Below are positions 43,501 to 50,742 of a stretch of 64,000 nucleotides of DNA, in pieces. The first letter of the stretch is position 1; each line of letters begins with the position of its first letter. Source of the DNA: Branchiostoma lanceolatum. Lineage: Eukaryota; Chordata; Leptocardii; Amphioxiformes; Branchiostomatidae. Position numbers and translations under genes: made by a program. Location: the NCBI RefSeq assembly GCF_035083965.1, contig NC_089739.1, positions 9,412,001-9,476,000 of the forward strand, in the 5' to 3' direction. The notes below the pieces were generated by a model. That model was not told the DNA's origin. It made no database searches and saw nothing but the letters and a program-made list of their open reading frames with translations.

Positions 43501-46500
43501 AAATTTTGTGAAATTTTGCACTGTTCTATTAGCCTCCATTGCAGTCCTTTTCCCCGCGGCGTTTTTTTTTTAAATTTTTTTTTTGGGGGGGGCGCCGCGT
43601 ATCTGCTTGGGATCCCGTATCCGCCGTGCCCCTGTGTCCGCTATAGACCCTGTGTCTGCTGCCCAGCGGTACTGTTCTATAGGGGTAGAGAGTAATTACC
43701 ATCCCGTTCCACATCCCTCTGGGCTCGATTGTCACTTTGAGACCATGGCCAGGTGTTGAATCTTTTGGTTAAACAACCAATGACTCCAATGGTAATATAT
43801 ATGGCTACAAGAATGCCAATAACCATGACTGCTATTGCTCCAGGGTGTATTCCAGATCCTGAAAAAAAATGGAAGAATTTAAAGCCATCCAACAGTGCAA
43901 AAAATCTTTGGTCTGAGAAATACCCAGGACATGGCCAGAGATTTGATTTGTTGGATGATGATCTGGAACCCAGACCTCAACTTTTTAGTTAGTAGCACAA
44001 AAATAGAAACAAATGTAATGGTATCATATTAATATATTTCATATCATACAGATTACAATTATAAATTATGTGTCCATTTTAACAGTTTTATCAATAACTA
44101 CATTGGTTCATGGTTGGTACAAGGTAGTTTTATAAAGTGATCCCATGTCTAAAGTAAAATCATACAATATGTACTAAAATTGTAGGTGAACTAAATTGTA
44201 TGTTTAAATACATTGTATATGTCATGAATTAATACTAGCAATGCAGCTATCAATATTTTCTGTTATAGTTTTGATTGTTCTTACCGGTACTTTTCTGTGC
44301 TTCCATAGTTGCAGCCACCTCAATATGTGAGTAACTTTCCCCGAAGCGATTGGAGGACACCACCCTGAAGTTGTACCTGACACCCGGACTCAGACCCTCC
44401 ACCGTAGTCTGCAGGTTTGTGAGGCTCGAGTTATGCTGGAGTCTGTCTGTCTGATGCCATCCGCCATTCAAGATAAGTCCTGATTAGAAAAAATGGGTAT
44501 TCAACATTTTTTGTAATTGTACAAATTAGCATTGTGCCCAAATACGCTAGGTACAAGTTCTTAGAACGTGAGATCATATTATGGACTAACAAGGCAACGG
44601 AAGACTTCACCAGCTTGAGCTTACACATGATGATTTACAACCATTTCAGTCAAAATAAATAGCACTGACACTGTATTGCACATATGCATTCTACACATAC
44701 ATACATAAACACTCACACACAAACACACACACACACAGACACACACACACACACAGACACACTTGTACGTGTACACACCCACACCAAAAGCCTACTCACA
44801 TTTCATCAACATTCTGGCTTATAGTTATAGTTATACATGCAATTATACTGTGACCCACATGTAAGGTCTCAATGAAATGTGTGCACCAGATTAAAACCTT
44901 ACCTGTCTCTCTGTATTCCACAGAGTAGTTGACAGGTGCAGAGTCTAATGGTTCCACCTGCAGCCAGGTGACGTTAGCAAAGTCCTCTCCAACACCAGTG
45001 ATGTTAAATGAAGACACAGCAAGTGGAGGAGCTGCAAGTGAGGAAATAAGATAAAGGTGAACCATGGATATTTCCCTGTCTAATATCATCACAACTGGAG
45101 AAAGTACAATTTTTGCAGCCACCTAAGTTAAGTGCCATGATACATGTAGAATACAAAGAATCCTCTTTATGATGTAAGATCCTTTAGAAAATTGCATGTA
45201 GTTAGATGTACATATATGTGCATGCTGTTATACATTTTATTTTAAGCACCTGCATTCCTGCAATGCTGGTATGTTGATTGATTTTAACAGGGCTTGAAAT
45301 ACTGGGTGCATGCCTGGTTGTGCACATAATTTTGGACTGTGGGTGCACTAGGGCAACTTCATATTTGTGTGAAGACTTGTAGACTTGCCATACTCTCTCG
45401 AGTGGCTGTCAACACATATTTGTGTGAAGGAGAATACATTAACATACTTAGTACTATTGCACACAAGTGTACAGCATACTATTGACAAAAGAGATCATTA
45501 TCGACTTAAACGCAAACATTTAATTCTAACAATAGTCATGTCAAATGCTGCTGTACATGTAGTAAAACAATTAGAACAAATTACTGCAAAAATAAGCATT
45601 AGAGCAATATATATGAGTAGCAAAACTTCACTGTAGAGATATGACAACTAAAGCGCAATCCCATCAGAGAAGGGATCTTCCAAGGGCCAGTGAAGTCATG
45701 TATATGTAAATTACCTTCGCTATTGTCTCAGCCACTTGATTATGTATCAATCACAGAGCAACCTAGACTTCTATCCATCAGTGAAAGAAGACAGGAGAAG
45801 AAAACATAGAAAGAAGAAAAATATGGCATCTATAAAAGATCTACGCAAATCTCGTCCTAGTCTCGTGAGACTAGGTCACTCTGTGAACAAGATATACACT
45901 GGACGTCGAAAATTTGGAGGTACGTGTTTGTTACCTTTAATATATGTCACTGATTGAAGAATATTCTAGTAACTATCAATAAGTGTAACGTTGCATTAAG
46001 AGCAAAACTATTCTTTTAGGTACAGCTTTATAATTTATATTTCAGTACTTGAAATACCCGGTTGCGCCTTTGCATCGCGCAATCACTGTTTGCTTGGTGC
46101 AACATAGTATTTGTAAACTCATTGTCAAAACTCGCTTGGGTAGTAAAACAATTTGAACCGAGGATGCTCACACACACACACACTATCACTCTCCTAAAAT
46201 ATGGTAAATTTTTAATTGAAACACAGATATCAACACCTTTTCATTCTTAATCATCTAAAACCCTTCATACTAATAGATTGTGAAATTATTTGAGCTGACA
46301 CCTGATAAGGAAAAATACACATTCAAGTATTCAGGATTTCTGGTACTCAACTGGATATACCTTATTCTGTAACTACTATATAATAAGTTCTTTTATTTTT
46401 GCGATAGGAGTGGAAAAGAGGTTTTCGCAACATTTTAAGTTCATTTAGTTATTACAATGAATGTTTAGCAAAACTTGCTCTTGAGGGGATAACGTTTATA

Positions 46501-49500
46501 TATGAAATCATATTGTGACCTAAGGTCTCAATGAAATGTGTGCCCCTGATTAAAAAACCTTATTACCTGTCTCTCTATATTCCACATAGTATGTAACAGG
46601 TGCAGAATCTAACGGTTCCACCTGCTGAAAGGTGATGTTAACCCTCAAACCACCGTATGGGGTCAAAACTGACCCCAAGCGCATATCAACATGTGCCATT
46701 TTGACATTTCGTGTCGAAAACAAAATTCCTTCTATGAGTTTGTTTGTATATATGTCTTATAACTTCTCACAAGTTTTTACCGAGATTGGCTCATTGTTGA
46801 TTAAGTTATCGTAGAAAGTTTACGCATGGTCCAGTGGGGTCAAAATTGACCCCAGCAAAATCTGCACTCATATTCCCTATTGTTTGATACTTGTCATCTA
46901 GTAACATTTATGATAAGGGTTATTATGATCATAGTTACAAAATATAATTTTGTAGAAACGCGAAAAAAATATTTTTCTTCAATGAACGTAAAAATTAATC
47001 ACGTTGCGACGTATTATGACGTCATTTATGTGATTTTATTGACGAAAACCTACAAATTGGGTATTTCCGTATTATTCAAAGGTACACGATAAAACTTATA
47101 TAGAAATTATGTATGATAAATCATACTATATCCAAAGACGTTATTTGTAGATGGCAACGGGAACGACGTCAAAATGACGTCATAAAAATTATATTCATAT
47201 CAAGTTACACTAGGGAAATCCGCCATCTTGGTTCCGCCATCTTGAATTATTTTGAATGCATTTTTTCATCATATAACCTAATAACACAATAAAAATGGAC
47301 CAAAATGTTTATATTAAGATTGTTTCTGTTTGAATAAACATGGTAATGATGAAATTTGAGGTTGAAATAGCCGGTTATAGCTAATCTATTTACATCGTCC
47401 GCCATCTTAGATTTTGACCGATGACGTAATCAAATATGCATAAATTAAGAATATCAAGTCATTAAAATGATAGTGAATTAAATTGGTTGGTATTGATGTA
47501 ACAAAATAAGTGCAGTTTAAAAAGACAGCCCTAGAATTACATTGTAAAATCCAAAAATAGCAACTTTTTCCAAATATGGCTCTAAGAAACCGGTTGCCAT
47601 AGCAACATGAAAACATTGATTAGATATTTCATTAAATTAGAATTGTTGCCAACAAAATTTTAGCAAAGGTGACCAAGTTTGGTTGTTCTAGCGTAAGCCA
47701 TTCAGATGCTATATGACATCAAGTGTTGGCGCAGGCCTCAAAAGAGCCCGCTTTTCTGAATAGCGTAAGTTGCAAAAGACGATGTTCCCTATTTTTGCAT
47801 AAATTATGATAATGAGCAAAAATTTTTCATACCTAATCATGTCAAACTATCCCTTATAGATTACTTAAACTATACATATATACAAACCACAAAAATAGTC
47901 ACCAATAAAGCTATATTTGTAGAAAACATTGTGGGGTCAGTTTTGACCCCATACGGTAAGATTAGTCGTAAAAAAGCTACGGTGGTTTGAGGGTTAACAA
48001 AGTCCTCTCCAACATCATTGATGTTGAATGAAGACACAGCAGGTGGAGGAGCTGCAAGGAAATAAGATAAAGGTGAATCATGGATATTTCCCTGTCTAAT
48101 ATCATCACAACTGGAGAAAGCACATTTTTTGCAGCACCTAAGTTAAGTAAGTACATGAACATTACATGCCAAGATACATCATCTTTATGATTATGTAACA
48201 TTCTTTAAAAAAAATGCTTGTCCTAGTAGTTAGATGCACATATATGTGCATGCTGTTATACATTTTGTGTTAAGCAACTGCATTCCTGCAATGCTGGTAT
48301 GTTGATTAATTTTAACAGGGCTTGAAATACTGGGTGCATGGTTGCGCACTTTTGTGCACCCAAAATTGAAGCTGACTGTGCACATAATTTTGGACTGTGG
48401 GTGCACCAGGGCACCTACATATTTGTGTGAAGTAAAATACATTAACATACGTATACTATTGTCCACAAATGCACAGCATACTATTGACAGAAGAGATCAT
48501 TAACGACTTTAGCGCAAACATTTCATTCAAACAATGGTCAAGTCAAAATGCTGCTGTACATGTAGTAAACCAATTAGAACAAATTGCTGCAAAATACATT
48601 AGAGCAATATATATGAGTAGCAAAACTTCACTGTAGAGATATGTATGACAACTAAAGCACAGTCCCAACAGAGAAGGGATCTGCAAAGGGCCTGTGAAGT
48701 CATGTATATGTAAATTACCTTCACTATTGACTCAGCCACTTGATTATGTATCAATCACAGAGCAGCAGTGACTTTTATCCATCAGTGAAAGAAGAAGAAA
48801 ACACAGAAAGAAGAAAAAGATGACAGTATAGTTTCTTTCCATTATCAATTTACATTTGTATAGATCATCATACTAGTATGATCAAAACATATTTTCGACA
48901 TCATAATTTCATGATGGAGACGCTCCACAAAAATAAAGCCACTGCCAACATTTAAAGATTCACAGTCATATGCATGTATGTTCTCAGTACTAAATGAAGT
49001 ATAACTAGACAGCATTAATAGTATAAACACTGGACATTAAAGGAAATGTCATTTCCTCACCTTTGATATTTGGGCAAAATCTTTGTGACTTGTTTTGAGA
49101 CTGTTGGAACTCGTAGCAGACACCTGGCCCTGTATCATCCGTTTGAAAGTCTTTTATTTGAATGGTGATAGTATTAGTATTTGGATCATATGTCCATTCC
49201 ACCCGATCCTCCAATGCTGGGTCTTCAATCTTTGGTTCTCCTGGAGGGGTCCCTGAAATAACAGAGTTGTGTAAATTTTCTATCTTGGTTTATCAGGGTT
49301 CTATCCAGTATTTGATATTAGCATATTAGTAATGGCAAGGTAGTGAAGTGACCAAGCGGTGTAGTCTTGGCCCTTAAGCTTGGACTGTGATGCCATTATG
49401 AAAATGTAAGGTAAAAACGTTTTTTAATGGTACTCATGGGAGAAGATAATTCTTTTTTAGACCACATTCAAGATTATTCTAGGAGGATATTTTGTCATTT

Positions 49501-50253
49501 TGGAGAGTCATATCAACATCTTTCACATTTGACTCGACATTACTACACAAGTAAATACTAGGAAAGTAGCGTGGTGGTCCTCAATGTACATACTTGAAGC
49601 CTGGAGGTCGCAAATGATAGTGTGGTGTCCCCATATGCTAAAATGTTAAAGAAAAAGTGAAAACCACAAAAAAGCATAGATAGACATATATGTAATACTG
49701 ACCCAAAGAGACAACAAAAGAAGTAATAACAGCTTACCGGAGGTCCATGCACTCCAATGCAGCAATTCAATCGTCGCTGTCACTGACCCTGGCTCTGACC
49801 CTGGCTCCAATTTAATCAGAAGCATCTCTTTCGTGTCCAATGGACGAAACGTAATAGTCATTACACCCCCAACTGGAACTGTAATTAATGTAAAGAAAAC
49901 AAGAAAAGAACTTGTTTAGTACACTAAAGCATCTGCCTTGTGTTTAAAAGTTAATTGACAAATATATGATATCTGTTTTAAGGGATCAAGCCTACATCAA
50001 CTTGATCAAGGTCACTTTCACACTAGTGGGTATTATGCCCCCCCCCCCCAAACACACACTACCAAACACACACATACACGCACTCACATGCATACACACG
50101 GATACAGTGACATGCTAACACACATATGTATGCACACTGACACACACACATTGTAACATTACATATACATACACACACACACACACATACATGTACACAC
50201 ACACACACACACATACAGTGTAAGTTACACACACACACACACACGCACACATG

Positions 50254-50285
<32 letters not shown>

Positions 50286-50742
50286 ATCTCCGAGTAGATC
50301 ATGGACATATACTGATGATAAAGTTGGCCAAACCAAGGAGGTTAACCTCCTTGGCCAAACAGTATCCTTGGCCCTAGCCGCGGCAACTGTTGGAGGGCAT
50401 CTCTAGCTTGAACAGTTAGTTTCTGCAGGTATAATCTTGCAGCCTTAGTACACTAACCCTATAGGGTTAACGTAACGTTATAAAACTGCAAGCAAGAGAA
50501 GCCCTCAGACTCAGAGCTAGAAACAGTCGCCGCGGCTACCTTGGCCCGATACTGTTTGGCCAAAATAATGGATACTACAGTACGATCCCTTGCCACCGTA
50601 TTATCTGCTTGGAGATCGAGATTAAAGAAGCACACTGCAAATCTGTAAAATTTTACGCACCGTCCAACGTCTGGTCCTGGCCCATTGACAGACAGCAGTA
50701 CACCAGAATAGAAAAGCCCGCCAAAAAAGCATGTTTTGCCAT
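25422..50742 (-). CDS. Giant type I receptor: Ig/FN3 ectodomain, OTU-death-TIR-death-RHIM-Death tail (1478 aa)
   Basis: Thirty minus-strand exons total 4437 bases (divisible by three) with no in-frame stop. Residues: signal peptide 1-21; Ig-like 28-138; FN3 139-246; TM about 252-277; linkers and His-rich segment 278-477; SEA/ferredoxin-like 478-581; linker to 687; OTU 688-878; death fold 879-971; TIR about 1014-1167; death fold 1168-1281; two RHIM-like motifs 1282-1388; Death domain 1389-1478. All junction phases agree. Inferred role: an innate-immune or cell-death receptor whose single tail has TIR, amyloid-type RHIM, Death and ubiquitin-editing modules. It lies head-to-head with the Ig-Death receptor at 52941. 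Main doubt: two adjacent genes could look like one because most introns are phase 1. A second doubt is the exon 9 donor (GTGTGA), which is weak. Confidence 0.75.
26380..27420. repeat. AT-rich repeated region in intron 28
   Basis: Two similar blocks with GCCCCTAGCG/CCCCCTAGCGGC and GGTACTGCAGGAG/GGAACTGCAGGAG, then repeats of ATTTGCATAATTAATGA. It ends with a fragment of the CAGGTTGG...CACAACCAAG family also seen at 18150. No exon found within. Confidence 0.5.
27590..27760 (-). CDS. Exon 28: RHIM-like amyloid signalling motif 2
   Basis: 57 residues, phase 1-1: KVNIAGEVGNMQRGDYNVMN followed by I, the same pattern as exon 27 (I-x-G-x-V-x-N-(L/M)-Q-x-G-x-Y-N-x-M-N). The rest is polar. Two consecutive exons with one motif imply exon duplication. 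The donor CAA|GTGAGT leaves A, which completes Asn in the Death exon. Confidence 0.7.
28142..28291 (-). CDS. Exon 27: RHIM-like amyloid signalling motif 1
   Basis: 50 residues, phase 1-1: EIYIGGGVKNLQDGHYNEMN followed by VGG, then a basic tail (KKDHSKGTRQGKD). Q-x-G-x-Y-N-x-M-x-V-G-G matches the core of RIP homotypic interaction motifs ((I/V)-Q-(I/V)-G-x-x-N-x-M), except that the residue between Q and G is Asp rather than hydrophobic. The flanking I-x-I-G-G-x-V resembles the wider RHIM/PP amyloid family. Confidence 0.7.
28585..28640. repeat. GAAACGTCGG-type repeat tail
   Basis: CTGAAGATGATTGACCGACA followed by GTCATTGAAACGTCGG, a small stem. It resembles the CACCGAAACATCGG segment at 18257 and is likely the 3' end of a dispersed retroelement. 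Not a canonical hammerhead core. Confidence 0.4.
28656..29610 (-). CDS. Exons 25-26: second death-fold domain
   Basis: Exons 29397-29610 and 28656-28783, in phases 1-2 and 2-1, 114 residues. Seen: KLVEQLASKLDIPSDVV, FGGLSAMLAEVYAKDM, then LCWRARHGEDATEAVLDAKI, with the same W-x4-G-x2-AT signature as the first fold. The acceptor TGCTGAG|GTGTTGG is the only one that keeps frame. It costs one residue before the Trp relative to the other copies, so this junction deserves caution. The end is Ser/Thr/Pro-rich. Confidence 0.7.
30223..30684 (-). CDS. Exon 24: TIR domain
   Basis: 154 residues, phase 1-1. YDALLLYEENDPDIDQVRNI is the box-1 strand, then WEVSLCDPYDHSQRDQ (the BB-loop region; the typical RDxxPG is altered), SLKESRHAVVFLTQNVL (strand D) and FLCEMLNK, which places a Glu in the alpha-C position. 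Then LVPVKLADGQTPL and FERRLFKSL. The fold is clear. Whether it signals through adaptors or cleaves NAD cannot be told from sequence alone. Confidence 0.85.
31125..32455 (-). CDS. Exons 22-23: short acidic linkers
   Basis: Exons 32393-32455 and 31125-31187, each 63 bases, phase 1-1: PSDVEIDASKEDSEAEIAVQ and SGPPADDGVENTAFNNLSQ. They are disordered acidic spacers between death fold and TIR, and being symmetric they could be skipped in frame. Confidence 0.7.
31517..31805. repeat. (TC)n microsatellite followed by SINE-like copy
   Basis: (TC)n at 31517-31544 abuts a minus-strand SINE-like copy. Its reverse complement contains CAGGTTCAATCCCCAGT (B-box-like), TTGGGAAAGGCACTTAACAC and GGAAGGGCATCCAGCTGTAA, as in the element at 22225. 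Confidence 0.55.
32930..33965 (-). CDS. Exons 20-21: first death-fold domain
   Basis: Exons 33790-33965 and 32930-33032, in phases 1-0 and 0-1, 93 residues. A helical bundle: NNLMKMVKDC, VIARTFVTVVAERLNVHTFE, SSRKALEEVVKLWVKEKGDD and ATRPELKQAF. The W-x4-G-x2-AT-x3-L ending is the Death-domain helix 5-6 signature shared with two later modules of this protein. Donor GACT|GTGAGC. Confidence 0.75.
34337..36139 (-). CDS. Exons 17-19: OTU-family cysteine protease (deubiquitinase-like)
   Basis: Exons 35968-36139, 35317-35512 and 34337-34540, in phases 2-0, 0-1 and 1-1, 191 residues. GNGDCLFNAVSLLL carries the catalytic Asp/Cys (Cys about residue 708); HATLLRLGAS and the helical middle follow the OTU pattern. 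MLEIMLVHF, then AEPNHFVGLV, gives the catalytic His (about 868). All core residues are present, so activity on ubiquitin chains is plausible. OTU inside a receptor tail is unusual. Confidence 0.88.
36533..38221 (-). CDS. Exons 14-16: linker and helical segment before OTU
   Basis: Exons 38162-38221, 37660-37748 and 36533-36702, in phases 1-1, 1-0 and 0-2. A polar linker (PKTPELSSGGQGQDNRQ, TSAPPDNNDEPQK) is followed by amphipathic helices (NLLEEKLEEIFHI, LLKVLKDVDDWALFRQCCDF) and LPGLNKLTAQDL. No family recognised for the helical part; it may belong to the protease domain. Confidence 0.7.
36902..37570. mobile_element. SINE-like element (reverse) split by an insertion
   Basis: 37440-37570 is the reverse complement of the 5' half of the element at 22225, and 36902-37025 of its 3' half. 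About 430 unrelated bases (37026-37440, rich in TTGCAA) separate them. This is a nested insertion in an intron. Confidence 0.55.
38585..41199 (-). CDS. Exons 11-13: SEA/ferredoxin-like alpha-beta domain
   Basis: Exons 41093-41199, 39337-39395 and 38585-38730, in phases 1-0, 0-2 and 2-1, 104 residues. Seen: FYATLRIGNVLFTS, NMIKEKLNKLL, EVTDIREGSVKVTVLFRG, then a helix and GNLADIGVDP. The order beta-helix-beta-GSVxV-beta-helix fits SEA, which is normally extracellular. Similar GSVxV alpha-beta modules occur next to death/NACHT domains in cytosolic invertebrate proteins (TRADD-N-like). The GSVKV site differs from the GSVVV autoproteolysis motif. Identity uncertain. Confidence 0.6.
39650..40736. 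mobile_element. Terminal-inverted-repeat element in an intron (about 1.09 kb)
   Basis: Ends TGTAACGTTGGGTAACATAA at the left, with the exact reverse complement at the right (about 40710-40736). Both continue with AATTC and a GGATTTTTC.GA segment. It is non-autonomous; the frames inside it show no transposase features. No clear target-site duplication is visible. Confidence 0.75.
41437..41751 (-). CDS. Exon 10: His/Gly-rich segment with possible RHIM-like motif
   Basis: 105 residues, phase 1-1. The centre reads GTVNYFYGSYTKNEY, then HHVHHHHGDEYNISDGG, then an acidic/Gly run and a basic tail. G-x-x-Y-N-I near a Gly pair loosely resembles the RHIM-like exons 27 and 28 of this gene, but lacks the Q-x-G core, so it may be unrelated low-complexity sequence. 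Confidence 0.65.
42395..43276 (-). CDS. Exons 7-9: juxtamembrane linkers
   Basis: Exons 43199-43276, 42776-42835 and 42395-42475, all phase 1-1 and short. The sequence is polar and disordered: AAERKKEEEE, SPPAPDTVGNTP, SSPTSKTPLLSATASPGT and DSETDEDEIAGKVK. Such small symmetric exons could be skipped without changing frame. The donor of the last one (CATG|GTGTGA) is weak but is the only one that keeps the frame. Confidence 0.65.
43700..43858 (-). CDS. Exon 6: transmembrane segment
   Basis: 53 residues, phase 1-1: GSGIHP, then AIAVMVIGILVAIYITIGVI, then CLTKRFNTWPWSQSDNRAQR. One hydrophobic helix followed by Lys/Arg fixes the C-terminal part as cytoplasmic. Confidence 0.9.
44285..45031 (-). 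CDS. Exons 4-5: fibronectin type III domain
   Basis: Exons 44903-45031 and 44285-44479, phase 1-1. Seen: APPLAVSSFNITGVGEDFAN, VTWLQVEP, YSVEYRETG, VEGLSPGVRYNFRVVSSNRF and SYSHIEV, the complete FN3 signature with B-strand Trp and the LxPxxxYxxxV motif. It ends just before the membrane. Confidence 0.9.
44700..44780. repeat. CA microsatellite
   Basis: Imperfect (CA)n with ACACAGACAC variants in the intron between exons 4 and 5 of the receptor gene. Confidence 0.8.
46567..48051 (-). pseudogene. Duplicated FN3 half-exon broken by a transposon
   Basis: A copy of exon 4 with intact acceptor (CTTGCAG|CTCC at 48051) and donor (CAG|GTAATA at 46567). Before the insertion it would have encoded APPPAVSSFNINDVGEDF and, after it, QVEPLDSAPVTYYVEYRETG in frame. 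A piggyBac-like element of 1352 bases at its TTAA site adds an in-frame stop, so normal splicing must skip it. Confidence 0.85.
46642..47993. mobile_element. Non-autonomous piggyBac-like element
   Basis: Flanked by TTAA at 46638-46641 and 47994-47997. Perfect 16-base terminal repeats CCCTCAAACCACCGTA. A 19-base subterminal repeat TGGGGTCAAAACTGACCCC is placed asymmetrically: directly after the left terminus and 26 bases inside the right one. A third internal copy lies at 46835-46854. CCC/GGG ends with TTAA targets and asymmetric subterminal repeats are piggyBac traits. No transposase frame is present. Confidence 0.9.
49061..49878 (-). CDS. Exons 2-3: V-like immunoglobulin domain
   Basis: Exons 49738-49878 and 49061-49252, phase 1 at all borders, 111 residues. 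The first half (VGGVMTITFRPLDTKEMLL, HWSAWTSG) matches the first Ig exon of the opposite gene in length and layout. The second half has TITIQIKDFQTDDTGPGVCY, the D-x-G-x-Y-x-C-like F strand. The usual B-strand Cys is absent. Confidence 0.7.
50041..50280. repeat. Poly-C and CA/CATA microsatellite (intron 1)
   Basis: A C10 run at 50040-50049, then (CA)n broken by CATACA and ending in TATATATA. Confidence 0.85.
50333..50354. repeat. 22-bp perfect palindrome
   Basis: CCAAGGAGGTT followed by its exact complement AACCTCCTTGG. TTGGCCAAA flanks both sides, extending the symmetry. It lies in intron 1 of the minus-strand receptor gene. Confidence 0.8.
50661..50742 (-). CDS. Exon 1: signal peptide
   Basis: The minus-strand ATG at 50742 encodes MAKHAFLAGFSILVYCCLSM then GQDQTLD: Lys/His start, hydrophobic core and small residue before the cleavage site. 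Donor GGACG|GTGCGT, phase 1, as in the neighbouring receptor's first exon. Confidence 0.8.

Larger units (their letters stand above)
44850..48825. repeat. Tandem segmental duplication (about 0.97 kb) around the FN3 half-exon
   Basis: 44850-45825 matches 46505-46641 plus 47994-48825. Shared landmarks are AAGGTCTCAATGAAATGTGT, the FN3 half-exon, CAGGGCTTGAAATACTGGGT, AGCAAAACTTCACTGTAGAG and the Lys-rich AAGAAGAAA tail. The second copy carries the piggyBac-like insertion. Confidence 0.88.

Noticed and set aside
45736-45957. Lys/Arg-rich plus-strand frame
   Set aside because: Lies in a duplicated intronic segment whose other copy is frame-broken. No splice or promoter context.
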